In this document: positions 11,531-24,300 of the stretch, piece after piece
Position numbering within the stretch: the stretch's first letter is position 1
Layout of the letters: the number at the start of each line of letters is the position of its first letter
Assembly (NCBI GenBank): GCA_947396885.1
Contig: OX377202.1
Coordinates: 4,340,001 to 4,404,000, forward strand
Source: Heligmosomoides polygyrus polygyrus
Taxonomy: Eukaryota > Nematoda > Chromadorea > Rhabditida > Heligmosomidae
DNA: 64,000 nt
Reading direction: 5' to 3'
The notes under the pieces: generated by a model
What the model saw: only the letters and a program-made list of their open reading frames with translations
Told to the model about the DNA's origin: nothing
The model's database searches: none
Position numbers and translations under genes: made by a program

Positions 11531-12896
11531 AAACCACTTTGCACGCGTTACAATAAATCGATGACGAATAAATGATATTACAGATAAAATAGCACCAAAA
11601 ACTTGAGAATAACGTCACGACGAACTTGCCTCCACTTGACTAATTGACGACTTGAAATCGGAGTCTTATAGCTGACGTACTTGAACAAGAGACAACGAAT
11701 AAATCTTGAAAGAAATAGAAGAAACCTGACTGACGAGCCGATCGGGCCGAGCGGCGGTGAGCATTAGAAGGAGGAGCTCGCCTCCACGCACTCCGATCGC
11801 TGATAGCTGCGGTGCACGCACTGACAACAACAACATAGGCATTGATCGATTTAGACGGAGAGCTAAGGCACATAACTGTTAAAGCTGATACATATAAGGC
11901 TAGAACTAGGGCACATAATGGCTGAATATATGTTTACAACAACACAAATAAGCATTTTACCAACTAATACTACAAAGTAGTCGTTTTCGACAAAGGCTGA
12001 GTCCACTTGGCAGCACAATAGATGAAGCTTTAGCAGCGTTGCGTTTTCTTCAAGAAACTCTGATCACACCACCACCACACGAGACTCACTAACGTTATGA
12101 AGAAATGAAGCTCGCTCGAAGCGGTTCTTAAACTAAGATTTCTTTGGAACCGTTTGAAATGTGTTGTCACAGGGTTTACAAGATTACAAGAAGTTTAGGA
12201 GGACTGGATAGAGTCGCACTACATAGACAAATCTACATATTCAGTTTATGGAAATCCTGTTAGGATTGCTTCGGGCAACTGTCACTTTCTTTACATGTCT
12301 TCTGTGCTTTCTTCTTGTTAGAGAGCTCATTCAAAGTCTCTCTTCTAAGGAGCGTGCAGTCAACTCTCATTAGCATTCCTAATATCCGCCCTCCCTACGT
12401 TCGTTGGCTTGTGCGTCGATTAGAGCACAGACGTCTGTCAGAGAACTGAAGTTATGGCTCTCCTTTTGAGTCAGTTATCTTTTTGACTTCCTATTGTCAT
12501 AGTCTTCTATTCATGCAGACGCTTTGACAAAGCAGTATTGCACAATTTCCGTCAACAAAGAAACGAACACATGTCGCAAATAGCGTTCTATTCGTCGAAA
12601 TCAACCAAGTGGTGTGATTATCTACGTATAGAAATCTTCGATGTCTTTCATTCATCGTGATGTTTTTGCTTTTGTGTAGTTGAAGCGGGGATATCCGTTT
12701 TCAAACTTGATTTCTATTCTCACTTCTTCATTTCTTCTACTTTGTTTGGTCGAAAAAAAGCCAATTAACAATTTCTATTCGATATCTCATTTCAACACTA
12801 CGGATGACCAGTAGAAGATACAAGTACCTAGGGCTAACAGCAGTGTAAGATCTTTGTTCACATACCGAAAGGCACCTACCTTTTTTAAATTCGCTA
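11531..12896. other. No gene seen
   Basis: AT-rich sequence without recognisable coding regions or repeats. Confidence 0.35.
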
Positions 12897-13269
12897 AGAA
12901 AAATGTGTTACCACACTCCTGTGGTGATACAAAATCCTTGTTGGCAGGTATCTGCAAAAAGTTCCTTAGCATTTTGTTTTAATNNNNNNNNNNNNNNNNN
13001 NNNNNNNNNNNNNNNNNNNNNNNNNNNNNNNNNNNNNNNNNNNNNNNNNNNNNNNNNNNNNNNNNNNNNNNNNNNNNNNNNNNNNNNNNNNNNNNNNNNN
13101 NNNNNNNNNNNNNNNNNNNNNNNNNNNNNNNNNNNNNNNNNNNNNNNNNNNNNNNNNNNNNNNNNNNNNNNNNNNNNNNNNNNGAAAAATGTGTTACCAC
13201 ATTCCTATGGTGGCACAAAATCCTTGTTGACAGGTATGTGCAGGAAGTTCATTAGCATTTTGTTTTGAT
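12897..13269. repeat. Repeat unit on both sides of a 200-N assembly gap
   Basis: An 87-base stretch beginning GAAAAATGTGTTACCACA occurs immediately before (12897-12983) and after (13184-13269) the run of N at 12984-13183, with about 10 differences. The gap therefore falls inside a tandem repeat. The exact 200 N is probably a placeholder length. Confidence 0.85.
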
Positions 13270-13444
13270 CGAGTGCTTTTTGTGCTGACTGCACATCGTT
13301 TTTTGCTAGGAATGCTCGTTGTCTTCGGATTTTTTTTTGTGGAGAAGTCTTTGCGTAGACTTTCTTGTACAATAAATTAACAGAAATGAATATGAGTTAG
13401 CAAACAATTTCTGTTCCACTCTGCAGATAGGTTAAGGTTGCTGG

Positions 13445-14325
13445 TTCCCAGTGCTTCATGTATGTATTATCGTCGCGACCGCGCGATCACTCCTTTATCC
13501 TATCATTGGCCTGGCGCGCTGTTTCACACGGTGGCTTGCCGATGAGGTGCTTCGATGCGTGAGAAAGTAGTTGACGTCAGCAGTCGATCGGCGCATGCTC
13601 CGCCCTTCCGACACTGCCAGTCGACATCGATCGTCCCAGCGCTCCAGCGGCGAATTCAGTCGCTTTCTTGTTTATACTCGCATTCTGCCGGATAGCCGTC
13701 GTGAGGCCTTGGTTCTGCAATACGTATTCACAGCTCACTACAGGGTAACAACACCATGAGAGGACCGTGGGGTCTAGTGAGGCATGTGCTCACCCAGCGC
13801 ACCGCCACAGGGAATTCCGTTTAGTACGACCAAGGAGGATTTCTAACCCTATTGTCTAACTTTATCCGGTTCCAGATATTTGCTGCCCAATACGCACCGC
13901 AATAAATCTTATGGAGTTGCTATATGTTCAGTCGGAGGAATTGGGTGAGTCCCTCAGATAGATTCCCACGGCACTGCGTGGCTGCTGCTCAGATTGGACC
14001 GTAGTGTTTGAGAGTTTATTGGGGCATATGTTCGTTATCTCGCATGGGCGTTTTGGACTTTCCTTCCGTGGACACCAGTGAGGAGCGGAATCGGATGGCA
14101 GGAGATGAAGGAAAGGGTAACCTCCCCCCCCCCCCCCCCGACAGCTGGAGTCCCATCAATACGTCGGGCAGGTAATACGGTTCAAGGACAGGACTAATTA
14201 GTAAAGCTTCGTTTCCCCTCGGGCTGCGCACCATCTGGGGTGACCCTCGCGTGCCCATGGGGCGGTTAAGAGCGCTGCGGGCAGGGGATCGTCTCTGCCT
14301 GTGGGGCCACTGATCGCAGCAACCT
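13445..14325 (+). repeat. GC-rich repeat family B, long copy
   Basis: Shares ordered blocks with 62205-62990 and, reversed, with 51375-51775: ACGGTGGCTTGCCGATGAGG, then TGACGTCAGCA, then TCGATCGGCGC, then GGGGTCTAGTGA, and near the end GTGACCCTCG and GATCGTCTCTGCCTG. It has no intact open frame. It includes a 16-base C run (14124-14139). The element class is unknown. Confidence 0.6.
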
Positions 14326-14420
14326 TTGTATCATCAGTCATCTTCGAACTAGTACCTTTTTTCTACCTTTTTCTTTCCTTCTGCATCTGAATTTTCTACA
14401 CACACCCAAATTTCTTTACT

Positions 14421-14634
14421 TGGGGAATGTCGCGAATGCATATTCAGGGCAAGCATTGGGGTTCGGAAGCGCGCCGGCCAATCATAGCTAGGCAGAGCAC
14501 CAACCGAACACACGCCAACCAATCAGGGTGCCGAGCGCATACTTTTCCCACCGATGAAACACCCATTCGATGTGGCCTGATTCGGCAGCGCGTTCCCACC
14601 TCTCCATGCTGCCCATGTCCGCGACATGTACCCA
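14421..14634. mobile_element. MITE-N copy (CCAAT-motif family)
   Basis: Inverted ends AATGTCGCGAATGC and CCGCGACATGTACCC. The interior has GGCCAATCAT and CCAACCAATCAGG, both CCAAT boxes. Non-coding. Confidence 0.65.
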
Positions 14635-15160
14635 AAAACAAGCAATTCTTGTACAACCTCAATTAACAATGCGATCGACGTAGGTAATTTCTTGACTTTC
14701 CGCTTTAATGACTGAAAGTCTAGAAAAATCGAAATTGAGAAAAAACAAAAGAATCTTTCTCATAGAGCAAGTTGCTCTCTTTCGGATGTAATATAACGTT
14801 ATAAAAACCTTTCAGCGAAATTCAGACTGAAATGTCAAAGAAACGGAGGGACTTAATGTCCAATCCATTATTTAAGTATACTTGATGGTGCGGTCTTCGC
14901 TCTTAGATCTTTCTGGTCACAGAAAGATCCTGTGTATATCAGCTATCTCCATATATTGTCTCACGTGTATTTCAAATTCCTAACCTTTTCTATCATGTCA
15001 TATTATAAGCGGATGCGCACAAAATGAAAAACGGCCATTGTTTTCGCGTGCTCGCCTTCGCCTCCTTCTAGTTATCCGCCTTAGCTTCATGTATGTTCAC
15101 AATTCGTAGGCGAACGTAATATACCATCTCCAGATACTTCTAGCCTATACTATTTAGCTG
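14635..15160. other. Upstream region of the GPCR gene; nothing distinct
   Basis: AT-rich sequence before the first coding exon. I see no clear core promoter element. Confidence 0.35.
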
Positions 15161-15178
15161 CATTTCAGAATCAGAGCC
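15161..15178 (+). promoter_or_regulatory. Acceptor just upstream of GPCR start (probable trans-splice site)
   Basis: CATTTCAG ends at 15168, ten bases before the ATG. In nematodes such an acceptor close to the start codon is the usual site of spliced-leader addition. It could instead end an intron in the 5' UTR. Confidence 0.55.
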
Positions 15179-15339
15179 ATGGAATGGCTGGAACGAGTTT
15201 CAGAAGAGTATGGGAGAGTGGTTCATCCGCCACTGGTGCTGATTCTGTGCATCTCCGGCTCACTTGGTCACCTAGTCTCAATCGCAACGTTGTCGTCGAT
15301 GATGAACCCGACCAATGCCTTCCTCATCAGCATGTCCTG
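15179..15339 (+). CDS. GPCR exon 1 (N-terminus, TM1)
   Basis: Starts at ATG 15179, [15 protein letters not shown], then TM1 and the conserved MNPTN at the start of TM2. The donor GTACGT follows a phase-2 split (TG|T gives Cys54). No earlier in-frame ATG lies between the acceptor at 15168 and this one. The extracellular N-terminus is short, about 16 residues. Confidence 0.88.
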
Positions 15340-18300
15340 GTACGTTCCTGGACAGGAATAGTCCTGTCTTGGTTTATTATTTATTTATTTATCGTACGCT
15401 CTCTCACGTGCTGAAAAATTCCTTGAAAAATCCTGCCCAGCACACTTGTGACAATAAAGCAGCGGGAGTAGCCCTCCTAATTTTGAAAATTTTTGGGCAG
15501 AACTCTGCAATTCTCTGCTTTTAAAATGACAATATCAACTGGTGTGCGGCTTTTACGGTGCCAGTAACGTTAAGTGCCGCCCTTGCCACCTCTTGTTTCC
15601 CTCGAATTGGCATCCAGGGTTGTTGAAAAGCCAGAAACGTTTTTTGGACTAACTCCGTCCATCATGAAACGCCTATTTATTTTTTTGTTTGCACATAAAT
15701 GCGAAATTGTCTACAATAAAGGAAATTCATGTGTACAGCATGATTAGTAACAAAACGTTAACAGAAAACCTCAATATACCAAAGCTCAACAGCGTAAGGT
15801 ATTAAGTGCAGGAAAGGGAAAAATTTGCTGAGAAACGGTTGGCCATGTTGAATTCGCAACCCAGATACACATAACTGGAGCATTCGGAGATGTTCGTTCC
15901 GTTGAGCGAGAATGGGGCATCAGAAACTTGTCCGTTCCTCATAAACATCGTCTTCGTAAGATTCAGCTGCAGTCCAACGTCCCCACATATACGATCAAAG
16001 TCGGCCCCCTGATCTCCCTCGATAGAGAGCCTTCGGGCTCTCTTGTTAAGAGGGATCTCGGGCCGCTTGTCGCAGGGCCACGTGGCGCGTCCCCGGGTGG
16101 TGGATAGGGGAATTAAACGCGAACCAAATGCGACCGTGTACTGCCCAGAGACGCAGGTGGGATGCAGGGGATGGACTCCTTGCTCCTGCTGGGTCTACGC
16201 GTTCCCTGTGCGTGGGGGCGGCCTGTTCGTGCACAGTGTGCGTGGATGTGTCCGTGACTGTGCGAATTGTAACTATGTCGGCCTGGCCAAAAGCTTGCAC
16301 TCGGTAGACTAGGAGTACATCGTAAGGCGATTCGAGGCCGCCTCAAAAGTCTCGCCCCGTCCCTTCGGGCAGTCTGGCTGGCTGCCCGGAGTTCTTCGCC
16401 CGCATCACAGTGTGTTGTATTGCAGTCAAACACGGCAGCACTAAAGGGCCTCATTCCCCTGACCCCCAAGGAGCCCCCATTTCTGCAGCGATGGAAAAGA
16501 CGAGTACGGAGAGGCTGCTAAAATCTCAGGGCCTAACTTTGGTACGTATTGCATCTGATATTATTACATCTTTCTCAGAGAACTAGATACACACGTTTCC
16601 GACCGAAACTATAATATATCATCTGGATTTTCATTTTCTCAGCGAATGGTCTTACTTGACGTCAAGAAGAGAAGCACTGTGTGTCATAATCCCATGACCA
16701 TTTGAAAAGTGCATCAATTAGTTCAAGAGCTTTTTAAGCCAAGAAAAGCGCCTTTGAGAGTCTTTGCTTGGGAAACTTCTCAAGCAGAGCACCTTTTTAT
16801 CCTGTGCCGTTCGGCAAAGCAAGCTTCACAGAGAGCTACAAGGAAGGCTTGGGAAGTAATCCGAGACTTCGCTCGCACGACAAATGCTGGGCATATTCCT
16901 TCAGTAGTATCGAATTGCTTGTGAAGCGCTGGGTGGTCTTTGGTCAAACGGCCAAGATTTGAGGTGCTTCCGTTGGTTAACGACTATACCTATTGACGGA
17001 GCAATAAAAATGGGAGACAAGTGCCGAACCTTTTCGGAGTTTAGCGGTTAGTGCGCCCTACGGGGCACGTGTAGCGCAGTCGGGGAGCGGCGGTCGTCAC
17101 GTTCATCCGATTCCAGGTTCTTGGTTCGAACTTTCCGCCCAGGCCAAGCTAGACTTCACAGTCATTGTGTAGGTCAAGAGGCCTACTATTTGCCTCTGCG
17201 ATATCTCGTGGAAATTAGATGCATGGCCCAACCCGCTAAAGGCTCTACTAACGCTGACCCTTATTTTTACCTTATTTGTTTATTTTATTTATTTTGTTGT
17301 TATTTATTCATTTTTATATTTATTTATTCTTGCATACAATAGCTTAATAGCATTGAAATATGTAACCTCAAAACACCCAGTACCCATGAAATAAAAGGTA
17401 AAGGGTATAGCGAAAAGCTCTGATTTGCCAGCGCAAATTGTTGTAAAGATCAAATACGCACTCAAGTCGCCTCCACGACATTTCGTAGGAGTAGAACGCG
17501 TGGCGCATTCCAAAGGAGATTTAATAGCGCCATCCTTTATGTTTTATCCGATGCTCCTATGCACATTTATAATGCTGATACGTTTCCTCATTGTAAATTA
17601 TTCTATGACTTGGCTATTCAGTCTATTTCTTTTATTGCAGGAGCTTCAAAGTAGGTGGTCGTCATTTTTTCCTTTTAACAATAGCATTTTTCAATTTTTT
17701 TCAACTCGTTGAATTTTATTTAAAAATATAACTATTAGGTTGTAACGAAATAAATGGCACTGAACCACTGTAAATTTAAGCAGTTAATATCTCGGCTTGT
17801 AGGCAAGTTTATTAATCGAAATAAAAACCTTCTGATTCTACACATCTTTGCCAACGTGACACAAGCTTTTTTATCCCAGTAGCATAAAAATCAGAAGTTC
17901 CGGAATTGACGAAATCTTCGAAGGCACTTTCGGTATCCTGTTGTCCTCATCAACATCACTATGCCTCCTACGACCTTCATGTTCTTCCAAGCTCTCATCT
18001 CCATTCCGGAACTTCTGATACCAACGATACGCCGTCCGAATTGTGGAACATCCTTGACCGAATGCGGCGTTGATCTTCTCGTCCGCCTCCTTAGCTGTAG
18101 TGCCCAGCTTGAATTCATACAAGTAAATGCCTCGGATTACCCTTTTGTCCATCTGCCAAAAAGTCAATAAAACTCTAAAGTTTTTCCACTTTTACATAGA
18201 AAATTTGGTACTCACCGGTAGAGCAAAGTTTGCGCTTCTAAACGATATGCCACATGTTACGGTTTGTTCTTGATCAAACGCGTAAAGACGCGCCAAAAAT

Positions 18301-21300
18301 GGTGCGAGCCAGTGCCGTTTAATTCATTACAACCTAATAGCTGCGTACTATTGATCCAACCAAAAAAAAATCAGTGCAAACCTTTTATTCCATTTTTATT
18401 CCATTTTTTTAAATCCATTTTCACGTCAAAATGGACACTTTTGAGGAAACTAAAGACCTTCTCAACAAATACCAAAAAAAATCCAAATTAAATCTAGTCT
18501 TCTTTAGAAAGGTGAATACAATATTTTTATTTGAATGATTATCTACCTCTTTAAGAAAATATTGTGCCATGAAATCATTTAGCACTGTGCAGACTTCATT
18601 TTATTGATGGTAAAACTTATGTTTGTATGAAAGCAGAAACAGAAAATTTTTTAGGAAACGGACCTGTTATTTTTTACCTTCACATAACCAGTATTTGCAC
18701 CACCAATCGAACTGTAATACACTGAAAAAACTGCTGCATTTCTGCGCTTTGAAACAATTTTAAACTGTGCTTTTTGTTTAAAAAAAGTAAATATCTCCTA
18801 AAATCTCCTACGATCTATTTAATTTGGTGAGACAGGTGAATTAAAAATGTTCAAAGTAGAAAGGGTTGATTTAGCCTATTATAATTAAGTCTTCCAAACC
18901 CAATCGGGCTCAGTTCTCAGACGCAGGTTGGTGACTCTTACCTTTCGGGGCGATCTCAATTTCAATGAGAATTGCTTTTAGCATACTGTATTCTAGTAAA
19001 CCGGTGGATCTTTCTCTCATGGACTCCGCATCGGCAAATTCTGCTCTGATCTACTAACTCGCTTCTTGTTTTCTTTTTAATCAGCAACATTCACATTCGT
19101 AAATTCCAAAAATACGTCGGCAGATCAAGATAACTTGCATTAAAGATATTTAAGAGTAGTACTATGTATTGTTGCTGTCAATTATATGAGTGCTTTTCGA
19201 ACTCTCATTAAGCTTCTCAGCTCGTAGCACTACTCATTGTCTTGTCTTCTCATTCTCAAAATTTCATACATTCTCCTCGCTTTCTCACATCGTTTCAGCT
19301 TACTGATGGGGTAATGATAATGGCAACGGCACAGAAGCATTAAAATACAAAGCTCTTTTTCTGTCTTCTCTTCTTTTCGTACTGCTGCCGCTATATTTAT
19401 TTCCTCTCTCTCCAATTACTAACTATGAGTTTGCTACGAACGATCCCAAATCGTATAAATGATTCCTAAATATTTATGATCAAAGGTTTGAAAAACACTC
19501 TGACTGCAGCATGCACATGCAGCACTGTTTTTCTTTCTGTCTACTGTTTTTTTATTTATTTAAGGCGCACAACTTGTGCAATAAATGAAATGAAATGAAG
19601 AATTAGAGACTGCCTAGTTAAATATAGATAACAGCCAATTTGTCTTAAGACAGTTGTTTCCCTGAGCTTTAGTTTATCAGTTTATTAGTTTATTATATTT
19701 GCAGAGGCAAATATCATAAAGAAACAACAGCCACTCAACAATTCTAATAAAAACAGAAGGCAGTAAAGCAGAAAAAGCATTTTCATGTTTGTATCCTCGA
19801 TATCATAATAGTGATGCTTGATGTAGTCGAATCGTTATTGACGACGTTTCGGGCCTTAAGCCCTTCTTCAGGTCTAAAGGAACCATGTCGCGTGTACATC
19901 ATACATTGTATACAGTCAATAGCAACAAACGACCGACACACTACAGACCTGGCTGGGTAATCGGGAAGAGAAGTGGGAAAACCAATGACTTCGAGTAGCG
20001 TGGCTAGGCCAAAAATGAAGTGCAGGGATCTCTGGGTGGCTTATATAGAATCGCGGGAAGTCTCTCGTCTCTCAATGTCGTAATCATCCTCAGCAGTCAC
20101 ATCACTAGCCCTTAGAGAGTGATAAGGCTCATTGCACACTTCATTTCTTCCTTCTTGTTGATGGGTGGTCGCCAGTGCTTTATTTCTAACGCTTCTTTGA
20201 TCTCTGATCTCCACTGGATCTGTTAGATTCCTATGGAGGATCGAAACTCGCAGCTGTGGTAGTGGATCACGTGCATGTCTGAGGGTACGATGTATAGAGA
20301 ATGGGTTATCTGCGTAGCCCTGGGGCTACGCAGTGCTCTGTAATGTTCATCCATTCTCATACAAAGTGGTCTCGCTGTTTCGCCAGTGTAGAATTCCTCA
20401 CATGCCATACAAACCACTTTGTACAGGTGAACATTACAGAGCACTGCGTAGTCCCCAGGGCTACCCAGATAATCCATTCTCTAGACATGTACCCTCAGAT
20501 ATACACATGATCCACTACCACAGCTGCGAGTCTCGATCCTCCATAGGAATCTAACATATCTAGTGTAGAGGAAGGTCAAGGAAGCGCTTGAAATAAAGCA
20601 CTAGCGACCACCCATCAACAAGAAGGAAGAAATGAAGTGTGCAATGAGCTTTATCAGTCTCTAAGGGCTAGTGATGTGACTGCTGAGGATGATGACGACA
20701 TTAAGAGACGAGAGACCGGTCACTTCCCGCCATTCTATATAAGCAGCCCAGGTACCCCTGCACCTCATTTTCGACCAAGCCACGCTACTCGGAGTCATTG
20801 GCTTTCCCACTTCCCTTCCCGATTACCCAGCCAGGTCTGTATTGTGTCAGTCGTTTTGTTGCTATTGAGTGTATACAATGTATGATGTAAAGGCGACATG
20901 GTTACTTTAGACCTGAAGAAGGGCTTAAGGCCCGAAACGTCGTCAGTAAAGATTCGGCTACATCGAGCTTTACTACTATGATAACATTTTGACTTAGAAG
21001 ATTCGAAGCTTGATTTGTCATAAAAATAATATTTTTTGGCGTTTTCGCTCCGCTTCTCTTTTAAATTTGTCACAGATCCCCGGCGACTGCCTTATGATTT
21101 AAGGAGGATTTTCATATGCAGGATTTTTATCAAGTTCATGAGTGTCCTATCTCGTTGTCACACCAATTATTTTTCACAGACATTAATCCTGAATTTTTGA
21201 TATGCTTTTTGACTACAAAGCCTCCATCTTACATATTGTTAGGCCATTTGTTTTCGTATTATTCATCCAATCGTTGGCTTATTCCAATATTAGTTCAACT

Positions 21301-24300
21301 ATCATATAGTTAGTGGCTAACAAACAAACATTAAACATAAGACATAACACCGAGGTAATTCAGAAGCCGAGGTGAAAGTTTGTTACGCAGGTCTGAAATT
21401 GGTTGAATAGTATGATTGGTTGTATGTATTGTCTCACTGTTTATTTGTATTCGTCCCTGTGCTCTTTTTTGTGATTGTTTCTGTCTGTGTTTCCTAACGT
21501 ATTGCCTTACGCAATCGTAATAAAACAATAACAATAACAATAACATCTGGCCATTTTTGACCAGAAATTTTCTTTCACATGATAATATAACGAGAATAGC
21601 AAATGGATCTTGCCGATGGGTCTTCTATCCAATATTCCAATGTGTGCCAAAAAATCAGTTAAAAATTACGTTAAGTCGTCTAGCCAGACTTTTACGAAAT
21701 ATTCTGTTAATTCGTTAATTTCTTCAATCATTAACAGTTAGAGGTGCACCAGCTTCCCAGCTGCAGATCATGTTCTGCTTACCGGTTGCATAGGTTGTTA
21801 TCCAACTCGCCATCAGCTTTTGCTTCAGCATTTGTGTGTTTGTCAGCTTAGCGGAGTCCGGTAGAATATGAAGTTTGAAGCCAGACTTCGTCTAGCCATA
21901 AACGGATGTTGATCGTGTGCGATAATCACCGCTGTCCGCGCGTCGAGTTTTACTGTATGACATCAATTAGAGTAGTTAAGGGGGTAGAATGAATGCGGCT
22001 AAGTACCGACAAGACCGCGACAACACTTCTGCTCTCGCTGCGTAAAAACACAGCCATATCAAATTTCTGGTTGAAAAATATCAGTAAAGAAAGGTGAAGT
22101 TGGAAAACGAAAAAATGTTCGTTGGAGGGAAATATATAACATTTTCACGTCAAATTGGACACTCTTCTAAGCTGGTCCGTGATCTTTGGAATTAAATTGA
22201 ACGTCTTCCAAATTGAGACGAGCTTCTTGTAGGTTAAGCAAAAGACTCCTTGAGAGGTTAGAATAATTTTTTTGTTTAAGGAGAATTGAGAATAACTTTT
22301 TTGATGTTTTTTTTACTTCAGCCGCCGAATGAGTGGAATTATTTTATAAAATTTTTATTTTTGAGAAAAGGTAGTAAATTAAACTTTATGTTAAGGTGCA
22401 GCGAGGCAGCAATCATGTCATGCACTAAAAGACTGGATCACGCCATGCACTCGAAAAGCAATTCGCAATGTTTATCTGATTGATAGTGCAACTACTGTTT
22501 ACATGCAGCAAGAAAGTTAGGATAGTAAGCTGTCACAACGATGTTTTGTTGCGATCAAAACTTCTAGCGCCAGGCGGGACTCGAACCCGCACCTCCCTCT
22601 ATCCTTCGAGTCTCGCCTGGCGCTAGAAGTTTTGATCGCAACAAAACATCGTTGTGACAGCTTACTACCTCGATACCAGCCACTTGAGGCTTAAGGAAAC
22701 TGATTTGAAAGTCAGGATATGTGTGTTTTTACAATTGTTTGCGTTTGTATTTCCACTTGCAGGTGTAAACAAAAATTTTGCTATCAATCAAATGAAAATC
22801 TCGATCTTCCGGACGTGGGCATGGGGTATTCTCTGCTTTGGCAATATAGAATGGCCGCCTTTCCTGCTCTTCAAAACAAGCTTAAAACCATTGTTTTTCC
22901 TCAAAAATACAATTTTTATAAAATTCCAAACTATGCCTTTTCTTAGTGGGAAATAAAACTTCAAAGAAAGTTATACTAAAGTTTTCCTTGAACAAAAAAT
23001 TATGCTAAAATCTTTAGAGAATCTCTAGCAAGTGTAATGCAGAAAAAGCTTGGCTTGATTTGGAAGAGATCGCTTTGATTTGAAAACTCTTAGGTTGTAA
23101 GCTGTCACAACGATGTTTTGTTGCGATCAAAACTTCTAGCGCCAGGCGGGACTCGAACCCGCACCTCCCTCTGACCGGGCGGGAATGCTCTACGCCATTA
23201 CACCACCGGCGCCGTTTGATCGAACGCAACATCCACACCTCGTAGAGCATTCCCGCCCGGTCAGAGGGAGGTGCGGGTTCGAGTCCTGCCTGGCGCTAGA
23301 AGTTTTGATCGCAACAAAACATCGTTGTGACAGCTTACAACCTCGATACCAGCCAATTGAGGCTTAAAGAAACTGATTTGAACTCTTAGGTTAGCTTAAA
23401 AGGGTGTCCAATTTGGTTTGAAAAGTGTCCAATTCGAAGTGAAAATGGTATATAATTTTCACGCCCACTTTTACACTTTTCAAATCAAACTAACACTTTT
23501 CACGTCCGATTGAACAGTTTCATAAGCAATTTTGATGCTTGTGAAATCAAAGTGAAGGTCTTCCAAATTAAAACGAGCGTCTTCAAGGTTAAACTACAGA
23601 TTCGTGAAGGTATTTAAAACAGTTTCTTGTTTGTGAGAAATATGGTAAAACTTTCTTGGAATTTTTAAAGTTCTGCTGTCCGAATGAGTGTAAAAATTTC
23701 GAAAAAAACGTAATAAACTGAGTCTGGTTTTAAAGCACAACAGAACAGCAATCGTTTAGTTCACTAGGTGGCGAGATCGTGCCTTGCACTCGAGGAGCTC
23801 GTCGCGATTCCTACTTGATTGAAAGTGTAAATGCCGCTTACATGAAGCACCAAAGCGGATATAGATGTTATTTCATATTTTTTGTTGTATCGTTTACAAA
23901 AGCGCAGCAAAGGGCGCGTGTACTTTAATAGGTTCGATCCTGCATGCATTGTGCACGGCGCACTCTCGGGAACATTCCAGGCATGACAGAGCTCTGACAA
24001 CGGACGCCATGCTTCAGATACTCAGAAAACACTGCAAGTCGCATGCACGTCCATGGAAAATAAGATGCTCTAATCGCAAAACCCTGCTGCAGTTATTTTT
24101 TGGGCCGCCCACGGCGAAAGCGTGGTGGTCTGGTAAAGTTTTATAGATGCCTGTGTAAATCTCGAGGAGGCGAATCGAACGGTACCAACTGTTTTTCAAA
24201 CAACTTAAAACTAAAGGAGCTTGCGACTGTTTGCGACGGATTTTTCCCTTGCAAACCGTCTTTTTGACCGCGCGACGCGGGCGGTATTGTAGCGTAGTCG

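Larger units (their letters stand above)
19801..20985. mobile_element. Palindrome of two Penelope-like element 3' ends
   Basis: Arms 19801-20370 and 20413-20985 are reverse complements with scattered differences, joined by a 42-base spacer. The minus-strand reading of the left arm and spacer encodes part of a GIY-YIG-type endonuclease (FYTGET) of Penelope-like retroelements. Each arm carries a hammerhead-like motif near its outer end. The arrangement is two 5'-truncated copies facing away from a shared centre. Located in GPCR intron 1. Confidence 0.82.

Noticed and set aside
22561..23290. Functional tRNA genes at the GACTCGAACC boxes
   Set aside because: The anticodon arms do not form a normal 7-base loop and the sequences lie in inverted retroposed copies, so they are SINE heads.
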